5,030 bases of DNA from positions 1 to 5,030 of the forward strand of contig JANYBA010000377.1 of the NCBI GenBank assembly GCA_025360985.1. Reading direction: 5' to 3'. Positions within the stretch are counted from its first letter, which is position 1, and every line of letters begins with the position of its first letter. Origin of the DNA: Gammaproteobacteria bacterium. Lineage in GTDB: Bacteria > Pseudomonadota > Gammaproteobacteria > Xanthomonadales > Xanthomonadaceae. A program made the translations under genes and the position numbers. Positions 1 through 5,030 of the stretch are shown one piece after another. The notes below the pieces were generated by a model, which was given only the letters and a program-made list of their open reading frames with translations, made no database searches and was not told the DNA's origin.

Positions 1-684
1 CGCCACTATGCGGGCATCGGCACGGTGCCGCTGCAATCGCCGCGCCTCGCGATCCAGGAACTGGAACGCTGCATGGACCAGCTCGACCTGCAGGGCGTGC
101 AAATCGGCTCGCACGTCAACGACTGGAACCTCGACGCCGCCGAGCTGTTCGACTTCTTTCAGGCCGCGCAGGACCTCGGCGCGGCGATCCTGATCCATCC
201 CTGGGAAATGATGGGCACGGACGAGATGCCCAACTACTGGCTGCCCTGGCTGGTCGGAATGCCGGCCGAACTGTCGCGCGCCGCCTGCAGCCTGATCTTC
301 GGCGGCGTGCTCGAGCGCCTGCCACGGCTGAAAGTCTGCCTGGCGCACGGCGGCGGCAGCTTTCCCTACACGATCGGCCGCATCGAACACGGCTTCAACA
401 TGCGCCCGGACCTGGTCGCAGTCGACAACCCGCGCAATCCTCGCGAATACCTGTCGCGCCTTTTCTTCGATTCCTGGGTCGCCGATCCGCGCGCCCTGCG
501 CTACCTGCTCGACACGGTTGGCGTGCGCCAGGTGATGCTTGGCACCGATTATCCGTTCCCGCTCGGCGAACAGGAGCCCGGCAAGGGCATCGCCTCGCTC
601 GGCCTCGACGACATCGAGCAGGCACGGATCTACCACGGCACCGCGCTCGACTGGCTGGGCCTGGCCAAGTCGCGTTTCGAATGA
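1..684 (+). CDS. 2-amino-3-carboxymuconate-6-semialdehyde decarboxylase (ACMSD), 3' part, 5' end outside window
   Basis: A zinc-dependent decarboxylase of the amidohydrolase superfamily. It converts 2-amino-3-carboxymuconate-6-semialdehyde to 2-aminomuconate-6-semialdehyde, competing with spontaneous closure to quinolinate. The reading frame is open from base 1, and 227 residues are visible out of about 335 usual for the family. Recognisable blocks in order are GTVPLQ near the left edge, GVQIGSHVNDW, the metal-ligand histidine in LIHPWEMMG (codon 196-198), YWLPWLVGMPAE, the catalytic histidine in AHGGGSFPYTIGRIEHGF (346-348), and the metal-ligand aspartate in LGTDYPFPLGE (547-549). The N-terminal HxH metal pair is upstream of the window. 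ATG 25 is not the start, because family-conserved sequence (GIGTVP) precedes it. kynU follows after one base, so the two are almost certainly co-transcribed. In Pseudomonas the gene is called nbaD. Assignment is very secure from the motifs; the lost N-terminus is a window effect. Confidence 0.96.
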   Translation, partial: RHYAGIGTVPLQSPRLAIQELERCMDQLDLQGVQIGSHVNDWNLDAAELFDFFQAAQDLGAAILIHPWEMMGTDEMPNYWLPWLVGMPAELSRAACSLIFGGVLERLPRLKVCLAHGGGSFPYTIGRIEHGFNMRPDLVAVDNPRNPREYLSRLFFDSWVADPRALRYLLDTVGVRQVMLGTDYPFPLGEQEPGKGIASLGLDDIEQARIYHGTALDWLGLAKSRFE

Positions 685-685
685 C

Positions 686-1957
686 ATGAGCGATCCCTCC
701 GCCGAAGCGCAGGCAGCGCAGCTCGACACCAGCGACCCACTGCGCGATTTCCGCGCTGAGTTCCACATCCCGAAGCACGGCGACGTGGACCAGCTCTACT
801 TCTGCGGCAACTCGCTTGGCCTGCAACCAAAGGCCGTACGCGGCGCGCTGATCGACGAACTCGACGATTGGGCCAAGCTCGGCGTCGAGGCCCACTTCCA
901 GGGCAAGCACCCATGGATGCCCTACCACGCCTTCGTGCGCGAGTCGCTGGCCGGCTGCGTCGGAGCCTTCCCTTCCGAAGTAGTGGCGATGAATTCGCTG
1001 TCGTTGAACCTGCACCTGCTCATGGTCAGTTTCTATCGGCCGACCGCACAACGACACGCCATCCTAATTGAGGCCGGCGCCTTCCCTTCCGATCGCTACG
1101 CGGTGGAATCGCAGATCCGGTTCCATGGCTTCGATCCCGAGACGTCGCTGATCGAACTGGAAGCCGATGAGGCCAACGGCACCATCTCGATGGCTGCCAT
1201 CCAGGAAACAGTGGCAGCGCACGGGCATCGCATCGCCCTGGCGCTGTGGCCCGGGGTCCAATACCGGACCGGACAAGCCTTCGACCTCGCGGAAGTCACC
1301 CGGCTCGCACGCGCCCACGGATGCGTGGTCGGCTTCGATCTCGCCCACGCCGCCGGAAATTTGCCGCTGCAGTTGCACGACAGCGGCGCCGACTTCGCCG
1401 CCTGGTGCAGCTACAAATACCTGAACTCGGGACCCGGCGCGGTCGCTGGCGCTTTCGTCCACCAACGCCACGCCCGCTCCGATCGCCCGCGCTTTGCCGG
1501 CTGGTGGGGCCACGACCAGGCGACCCGCTTCAAGATGGGGCCGGAATTCGTGCCCACGCCCGGCGCCGACGGTTGGCAACTGAGCAATCCGCCGATCCTG
1601 GCCTTGGCGCCCTTGCGCGTTTCGCTGGAGATCTTCCAGCGAGCGACGATGCCGGCCCTGCGCAGGAAATCCGAGAAGCTCACCGCCTTCCTGGAAAAGC
1701 TCATCCGCGAACGCTTGTCTAACGTGCTGCAGATCGTCACGCCAGCCGAACCGGCGCGGCGCGGTTGCCAGTTGTCCCTGCGCGTGATCGGCGGCCGCGA
1801 GCGTGGTCGCGCACTATTCGAAGCGTTGATGGCCCAAGGCATCATCGGCGACTGGCGCGAGCCCGATGTCATCCGCATTTCACCGGCGCCGCTGTACAAC
1901 CGCTTTACCGACCTGGTCGGATTCGTCGCTGCGGTCGAACGCTGGCGGGAAGCATGA
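686..1957 (+). CDS. kynU: Kynureninase
   Basis: A cytosolic PLP enzyme of fold type I that hydrolyses L-kynurenine to anthranilate plus alanine, or 3-hydroxykynurenine to 3-hydroxyanthranilate plus alanine. With kmo downstream and ACMSD upstream, the 3-hydroxy route is the likely one. The protein is 423 residues, normal for the family. Visible landmarks are YFCGNSLGLQP (38-48), NSLSLNLHLL (103-112), the PLP-ring contact motif GFDLAHAAGN with Asp218 and His221, the Schiff-base lysine Lys244 in CSYKYLNSGPG, the GWWGH loop (272-276), WQLSNPPI (297-304), and the C-terminal VIRISPAPLYN block. The ATG at 686 is chosen because it lies one base after the ACMSD stop and the next in-frame ATG is about 100 codons further in. 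The frame is open further upstream to 539, but that part overlaps ACMSD and is not family-like. No clear Shine-Dalgarno precedes the ATG, so translation probably depends on coupling to ACMSD. The gene is intact. Confidence 0.97.
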   Translation: MSDPSAEAQAAQLDTSDPLRDFRAEFHIPKHGDVDQLYFCGNSLGLQPKAVRGALIDELDDWAKLGVEAHFQGKHPWMPYHAFVRESLAGCVGAFPSEVVAMNSLSLNLHLLMVSFYRPTAQRHAILIEAGAFPSDRYAVESQIRFHGFDPETSLIELEADEANGTISMAAIQETVAAHGHRIALALWPGVQYRTGQAFDLAEVTRLARAHGCVVGFDLAHAAGNLPLQLHDSGADFAAWCSYKYLNSGPGAVAGAFVHQRHARSDRPRFAGWWGHDQATRFKMGPEFVPTPGADGWQLSNPPILALAPLRVSLEIFQRATMPALRRKSEKLTAFLEKLIRERLSNVLQIVTPAEPARRGCQLSLRVIGGRERGRALFEALMAQGIIGDWREPDVIRISPAPLYNRFTDLVGFVAAVERWREA

Positions 1958-1984
1958 GCGCTTTGCGTTTCCGGTCTGGCTCAT

Positions 1985-2021
1985 TCGTCATGCCCGCGCA
2001 GGTGGGCATCCAGTGACTTTG
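1985..2021 (+). repeat. REP-like palindromic repeat, left inverted copy
   Basis: A 37-bp unit that is the reverse complement of 2320-2356 except at T2003. It contains its own hairpin: ATGCCCGC (1990-1997), a GCAG loop, then GTGGGCAT (2002-2009). T2003 against G1996 is a G-U pair in RNA, so the stem is kept. The unit resembles the short repeat that is widespread in many proteobacterial genomes and that translates spuriously as HARAGGHP or PACAGMT. It begins 27 bases after the kynU stop. Confidence 0.9.
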
Positions 2022-2028
2022 ATTGCAG

Positions 2029-2316
2029 ATGAAGCAGCCCGCCGTCTACATCTTGGCCAGTCAGCGAAACGGCACCCTGTACACAGGCGTTACCAGCAAT
2101 CTGATCCAGCGTGGTTGGCAGCACAAGGAAGCCGGAACCCCGGGATTCACGGACATGTACCGCGTGAAACTCCTGGTGTGGTACGAACTCCATGCAACTA
2201 TGGAATCGGCCATCCTCCAAGAGAAACGTATCAAGAAGTGGCGCAGGGCTTGGAAGACTCGACTGATAGAAGAAATGAATCCTTACTGGAATGATCTTTA
2301 TTCGACGATAATCTGA
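2029..2316 (+). CDS. Small GIY-YIG nuclease-superfamily protein (UPF0213/YhbQ-like), function unknown
   Basis: A 95-residue single-domain protein of the GIY-YIG fold, a family of metal-dependent DNA-cutting domains. The first motif is VYI (6-8, in place of GIY) and the second is YTG (18-20, in place of YIG), followed by VTSNLIQR. Expected catalytic residues are all present: Tyr7, Tyr18, Arg28 and the metal-ligand Glu65 in ILQEKRIKKW. The tail RRAWKTRLIEEMNPYWNDL is typical of the short stand-alone members. There is no extra DNA-binding domain, signal peptide or membrane segment. The ATG at 2029 is preferred; an in-frame TTG at 2023 would add MQ only. No good ribosome-binding site is seen, and the left repeat hairpin ends just upstream. 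Base composition is about 52% G+C, unlike its neighbours, which suggests a foreign origin. Nuclease activity and any target are inferred from the fold; the biological role of this subfamily is not established here. Confidence 0.88.
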   Translation: MKQPAVYILASQRNGTLYTGVTSNLIQRGWQHKEAGTPGFTDMYRVKLLVWYELHATMESAILQEKRIKKWRRAWKTRLIEEMNPYWNDLYSTII

Positions 2317-2319
2317 CGG

Positions 2320-2356
2320 CAAAGTCACTGGATGCCCGCCTGCGCGGGCATGACGA
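2320..2356 (-). repeat. REP-like palindromic repeat, right inverted copy
   Basis: Inverted partner of 1985-2021, starting 3 bases after the GIY-YIG stop codon. Its own hairpin is perfect: ATGCCCGC (2332-2339), loop CTGC (2340-2343), GCGGGCAT (2344-2351). The repeat continues inward through the CACTGGATG flank to AAAGT, so the matching with the left copy extends well beyond the hairpin itself. No run of T follows, so it is not a typical intrinsic terminator. Confidence 0.9.
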
Positions 2357-2368
2357 CGTTGAATCGAT

Positions 2369-2395
2369 GGTTGCCCGCCTGCGCGGGCATGACGA
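2369..2395 (-). repeat. REP-like palindromic repeat, third (partial) copy
   Basis: A direct copy of 2330-2356, matching at 26 of 27 positions; T2371 replaces A2332. The last 24 bases (2372-2395 against 2333-2356) are identical. The spacing between the copies is 39 bases. Hairpin: TGCCCGC (2372-2378), loop CTGC, GCGGGCA (2383-2389). The inner flank found in the other two copies (the AAAGTCACT side) is missing, so this is a core-only copy. It lies 21 bases upstream of the kmo start and could influence kmo translation or protect the upstream transcript end. Confidence 0.88.
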
Positions 2396-2400
2396 TATCT

Positions 2401-2405
2401 AGAGA
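2401..2405 (+). promoter_or_regulatory. Weak candidate ribosome-binding site for kmo
   Basis: AGAGA lies 11 bases before the kmo ATG at 2417, in a short AT-rich stretch between the third repeat and the gene. The match to the anti-Shine-Dalgarno sequence is poor and the spacing is long. It is the only candidate upstream of this start. Confidence 0.3.
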
Positions 2406-2416
2406 TCAAAACATCC

Positions 2417-3775
2417 ATGGTTCCAGACTCAAGCAAAGTTACGATCTTCGGTGCGGGCCTCGCCGGCGCACTGCTGGCGACATTGTTGGCGCGCCAGGGC
2501 TGGCAGGTCGAAGTTTTCGAGAAACGTCCGGATCCACGCCGCAAGGGTTACGAAGGCGGGCGTTCGATCAACCTGGCGCTGGCCGAGCGCGGTCTGCACG
2601 CGCTGCGCGTGGCCGGGCTCGCCGACGCGGTGATGGCGCAGGCGGTGATGATGCGCGGCCGGATGGTGCATCCGCAGTCCGGCGAGGTCCATCTGCAGCG
2701 CTACGGCAAGGACGATAGCGAAGTGATCTGGTCGGTGCACCGCGGCCGACTCAATATCGCCCTGATCGATGCCGCCGAGGCCGCCGGGGCCAGTATCCGT
2801 TTCGACGCCCGACTCGATGGCGTGGACTTCGCCGGGAAACGATTCACCGTGGTCGACGACCACGACCGCCGGCGCGTAAGCCACGCGTTCGAGGTTCTCA
2901 TCGGCGCAGACGGCGCGGGGTCGAGCCTGCGCCAGGCGATGGCGCCGCACGTGGCGATGAACGAGCGCTTCGAATCGCTCGGCCACGGCTACAAGGAACT
3001 GGAGATCCCGCCGGCCGACGATGGCGGTTTCCGGATCGAGGCGAACGCCCTGCATATCTGGCCGCGCGGGCACTACATGTGCATCGCCTTGCCGAACACC
3101 GAGAAGACCTTCACCGTCACCTTGTTCCTGCCCAGCGAAGGCGACCCGAGTTTCGCCAGCATCGATTCCGTCGGCGCCGCGCGTGCCTTCTTCGAGCGCG
3201 ATTTCGCCGACGCCCTGCCCCTGGTCCCGGACTTCGACGCCGATTGGGCCGGCCATCCGACCGGTGTTCTGGCCACGCTCTATCTCGACGCCTGGCACCT
3301 CGACGATCGCGCCCTGCTGATCGGCGATGCCGCGCATGCCATGGTGCCCTTCCACGGCCAGGGCATGAATTGCGCTTTCGAAGACTGCCTGGCGCTGGCG
3401 CGGCAGATCGAGTCGTCGTCGGACTGGGCGAGCGTATTCGCGAAATTCGAAGCCAAGCGCAAACCCAATGCCGAAGCGATCCAGGCGATGGCGCTGGAGA
3501 ATTATGTCGAGATGCGCGATCGCGTCGACGACGCCGACTTCCTGCTGCAGCGCCAACTCGAACGTGTGCTCGCCGAGCGCCATCCGGGCGTGTTCGTGCC
3601 GCGCTACTCGATGGTCAGCTTCATGCGCATTCCTTATGCCACCGCCTTCGAGCGCGGCAAATTGCAACGGGCGATCCTGATCGAGGCGACGCGCGGCTGC
3701 CGCGAGCTCGCCGACGTCGACCTCGCTGCCGCCGATGCCATGGTGCGCGAGCGCATCAAGCCATTGGGGACATAG
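2417..3775 (+). CDS. kmo: Kynurenine 3-monooxygenase
   Basis: An FAD- and NADPH-dependent aromatic hydroxylase that turns L-kynurenine into 3-hydroxykynurenine, the substrate used by KynU. The protein is 452 residues, typical for bacterial members. The N-terminal Rossmann motif is GAGLAG (12-17) with the ribose-binding acidic Glu35 at the end of the second strand. GRSINLALAERG (48-59) is a family signature. GADGAGS (163-169) and GDAAHAMVPFHGQGMN (303-318) are the second and third FAD-binding motifs. Residues matching the known kynurenine-binding set are Arg82, Tyr96, Asn362 (in ENYVEM) and Tyr397 (in PRYSMVSF); the Asn-Tyr spacing of 35 is the same as in characterised enzymes. No long hydrophobic C-terminal tail of the eukaryotic kind is seen. 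The ATG at 2417 leaves 6 residues before the first beta strand, as expected. It is separated from kynU by the repeat cassette and joined directly to sbcB. The gene is intact. Confidence 0.96.
   Translation: MVPDSSKVTIFGAGLAGALLATLLARQGWQVEVFEKRPDPRRKGYEGGRSINLALAERGLHALRVAGLADAVMAQAVMMRGRMVHPQSGEVHLQRYGKDDSEVIWSVHRGRLNIALIDAAEAAGASIRFDARLDGVDFAGKRFTVVDDHDRRRVSHAFEVLIGADGAGSSLRQAMAPHVAMNERFESLGHGYKELEIPPADDGGFRIEANALHIWPRGHYMCIALPNTEKTFTVTLFLPSEGDPSFASIDSVGAARAFFERDFADALPLVPDFDADWAGHPTGVLATLYLDAWHLDDRALLIGDAAHAMVPFHGQGMNCAFEDCLALARQIESSSDWASVFAKFEAKRKPNAEAIQAMALENYVEMRDRVDDADFLLQRQLERVLAERHPGVFVPRYSMVSFMRIPYATAFERGKLQRAILIEATRGCRELADVDLAAADAMVRERIKPLGT
3766..3770 (+). promoter_or_regulatory. 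Ribosome-binding site for sbcB, inside the end of kmo
   Basis: GGGGA lies in the last kmo codons. It is 8 bases from the GTG at 3779 and 5 bases from the GTG at 3776, so spacing favours 3779 as the sbcB start. Its position inside kmo suggests translational coupling. Confidence 0.5.
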
Positions 3776-3778
3776 GTG

Positions 3779-5030
3779 GTGGAGAGCTTCCTCTGGTACG
3801 ACCTGGAAACCTTCGGCCTGGACCCGCGCCGCAGCCGCATTGCCCAGTTCGCCGCCGTCCGGACCAACGTCAACCTCGAGCAGATCGGCGAGCCGATCTC
3901 GCTGTTCTGCCAACCCGCGAACGATCTGCTGCCCTCACCGGGGTCGGCACTGATCACCGGCATCACCCCGCAGCAGGCGCGCCGCGATGGCATGCGCGAG
4001 GCGGAATTCTTCAAACTGTTGCACGACGAATTGTCGGTGCCGGGCACCTGCGCGGTCGGCTACAACTCGATCCGCTTCGACGACGAATTCGTCCGTTACG
4101 GCTTGTACCGCAATTTCTTCGACCCCTACGAGCGCGAGTGGCGCAATGGCAATTCGCGCTGGGACCTGCTCGATTTCGTCCGCCTGGCCCGGGCCTTGCG
4201 ACCGGAGGGCTTCACCTGGCCGCTTCGCGAGGACGGCGCGCCCAGCTTCAAACTCGAACACCTGGCCGAAGCCAACGGTCTGCGCGAGGGCGCGGCGCAC
4301 GAGGCCCTCTCGGACGTGCAGGCGGTGATCGGCCTGGCGCGCAAGCTGTGCACGGCACAACCCCGGCTCTGGGACTATGCCTACTCCTTGCGCGACAAGA
4401 AGCAGGCCGCGGCCCTGCTCGATGTCGCCAACATGACGCCGCTGCTGCACATCTCAGGCAAGTACCCAGCCAATCGCGGCTGCGCGGCGCTGGTCCTGCC
4501 CTTGGCTAGGCATCCGCGGATGGAATCGCGGGTGATCGTCTTCGACCTGGATACGGATCCGACCGACTTGATCGAACTCAACCCGGGCGATATCGCCGAC
4601 CACCTTTACACGCCGGCCGCCGACCTGCCGGAGGGCGAATCCCGCGTCGCGCTCAAGGAAGTCCACACCAACAAGTGTCCGGTGCTGGTGCCCTTGGCCC
4701 ACCTGCGCGACGATGACTTCGCACGCATGGGCATCGATCGCGCCGCCTGCCTGGTCAATGCCGAACGCCTGCGTGCCCAGCCTGGGCTGGGCGAAAAGGT
4801 CCGGCAGGTGTTTGCCGCCGAAACGGCGCGCGCGCCCGCCGACCCGGATGCGGCGCTCTACGATGGCTTTCCGACCGACGCCGACAAGCGGATGTTTCCG
4901 AAGGTGCGCAGCACGTCGGCGGCGCAGCTGCCGGCGTTGGAGCAAGGGTTCTCCGATCCGCGCTATCGCGAACTGCTGTTCCGCTACCGCGCGCGCAATT
5001 GGCCGGAAAGCCTCGACGCCGCCGGGCTGG
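3779..5030 (+). CDS. sbcB: Exodeoxyribonuclease I, 3' end outside window
   Basis: A 3'-5' single-strand DNA exonuclease acting in recombination and mismatch repair in the cytoplasm. The frame is open to the window edge, giving 417 full codons of about 475 in E. coli SbcB. The DEDDh exonuclease core is complete: Asp8 and Glu10 in FLWYDLETFG, Asp101 in RFDDEF, His174 and Asp179 in AHEALSD. These correspond to E. coli D15, E17, D108, H181 and D186 with a constant offset of 7. Other family blocks are AQFAAVRT, PGSALITGITPQQA, YRNFFDPY, NSRWDLLD, RPEGFTWP, VHTNKCPVL, ALYDGF and LLFRYRARN. There is no ATG near the start; tandem GTG codons at 3776 and 3779 follow the kmo TAG (3773-3775) directly and in the same frame. 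GTG 3779 is preferred by ribosome-binding-site spacing, but 3776 is possible. It shares no pathway with the kyn genes; its place in the transcript is probably positional. Confidence 0.95.
   Translation, partial: MESFLWYDLETFGLDPRRSRIAQFAAVRTNVNLEQIGEPISLFCQPANDLLPSPGSALITGITPQQARRDGMREAEFFKLLHDELSVPGTCAVGYNSIRFDDEFVRYGLYRNFFDPYEREWRNGNSRWDLLDFVRLARALRPEGFTWPLREDGAPSFKLEHLAEANGLREGAAHEALSDVQAVIGLARKLCTAQPRLWDYAYSLRDKKQAAALLDVANMTPLLHISGKYPANRGCAALVLPLARHPRMESRVIVFDLDTDPTDLIELNPGDIADHLYTPAADLPEGESRVALKEVHTNKCPVLVPLAHLRDDDFARMGIDRAACLVNAERLRAQPGLGEKVRQVFAAETARAPADPDAALYDGFPTDADKRMFPKVRSTSAAQLPALEQGFSDPRYRELLFRYRARNWPESLDAAGL

Larger units (their letters stand above)
1985..2356 (+). mobile_element. 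372-bp repeat-bracketed GIY-YIG cassette (putative mobile unit)
   Basis: The unit consists of a 37-bp left repeat (1985-2021), a small GIY-YIG gene (2029-2316) and a 37-bp inverted right repeat (2320-2356). The left and right repeats match at 36 of 37 positions when one is reverse-complemented; the exception is T2003 against G2338. Only 7 bases separate the left repeat from the ATG and 3 bases separate the stop from the right repeat, so gene and repeats appear to be one unit. It sits between kynU and kmo, genes of one pathway whose neighbours in this cluster are separated by 0-3 bases. Removing it would shrink the kynU-kmo gap from 459 to 87 bases. The gene is about 52% G+C (149 of 288 by hand count) against roughly two-thirds in the flanking genes. 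No target-site duplication is visible at the edges (TCAT on the left, CGTT on the right). Calling it mobile is an inference; it could also be a stably inherited repeat-gene association. Confidence 0.55.

Noticed and set aside
539..685. An upstream extension of kynU overlapping ACMSD
   Set aside because: The added residues do not look like kynureninase, and the ATG at 686 gives the normal family length and a one-base gap to ACMSD.
1985..2395. CRISPR array
   Set aside because: There are only three palindromic copies in mixed orientation with unequal spacing (about 300 and 12 bases between units) and a gene between two of them.
2332..2400. Intrinsic terminator after the GIY-YIG gene
   Set aside because: The hairpins are strong but no T-run follows either of them; they are better explained as REP-like repeats.
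2371..2401. A sigma70-type promoter for kmo (TTGCCC and TATCTA)
   Set aside because: The -10-like match is only about three of six, spacing is 19 bases and the -35-like box lies inside the repeat stem.
2332..2718. An ORF beginning MPACAGMT across the repeats into kmo
   Set aside because: The peptide is a translation of the repeat itself, a well-known annotation artefact, and the rest is out of frame with kmo.
2429..3913. A 494-codon open frame on the minus strand opposite kmo and the start of sbcB
   Set aside because: It is the mirror frame of a GC-rich gene with strong third-position bias. Its translation resembles no family I know, while the plus strand is clearly kmo and sbcB.
3079..4509. 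A 476-codon plus-strand open frame spanning the kmo-sbcB junction
   Set aside because: It is arginine- and proline-rich out-of-frame sequence overlapping two well-conserved genes, a typical shadow in high-GC DNA.

Overview
The window is a tightly packed, single-strand (+) gene cluster from a GC-rich bacterium. One 60-base sample inside a gene (3001-3060) is 40/60 G+C. Four genes are easily recognised by motif: the 3' part of 2-amino-3-carboxymuconate-6-semialdehyde decarboxylase (ACMSD), kynureninase (kynU), kynurenine 3-monooxygenase (kmo), and the first ~417 codons of exodeoxyribonuclease I (sbcB). The kynurenine-pathway genes, an sbcB of gammaproteobacterial type and the base composition suggest a gammaproteobacterium of the Xanthomonadales/Lysobacterales type. 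That placement is an inference; no rRNA or other decisive marker is present.

Layout: ACMSD (1-684, 5' end outside the window), one base, kynU (686-1957), a 459-base gap, kmo (2417-3775), then sbcB starting at a GTG directly after the kmo stop and running off the right edge. The 459-base gap is not empty. It holds a compact 372-bp cassette: a 95-residue GIY-YIG-fold nuclease-like gene (2029-2316) bracketed by 37-bp inverted repeats (1985-2021 and 2320-2356) that differ at one position. A third, shorter copy of the repeat lies at 2369-2395. The repeats are palindromic REP-like units with an 8-bp stem and a 4-base loop. The cassette gene is about 52% G+C, well below its neighbours, so the block looks like an insertion that split a formerly tight kynU-kmo junction.

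How the genes work together: Kmo hydroxylates L-kynurenine to 3-hydroxykynurenine. KynU cleaves this to 3-hydroxyanthranilate and alanine. After 3-hydroxyanthranilate dioxygenase (not in the window) has made aminocarboxymuconate semialdehyde, ACMSD decarboxylates it, diverting carbon away from quinolinate/NAD and towards 2-aminomuconate catabolism. sbcB is functionally unrelated (3'-5' single-strand DNA exonuclease) but is placed so that it is probably co-transcribed and translationally coupled to kmo.

The most interesting part is the repeat-bracketed GIY-YIG cassette. The gene and repeats fit together so closely (7 bases from left repeat to ATG, 3 bases from stop to right repeat) that they look like one unit, possibly a minimal mobile or repeat-propagating element. 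No target-site duplication is visible and mobility is not shown by the sequence.
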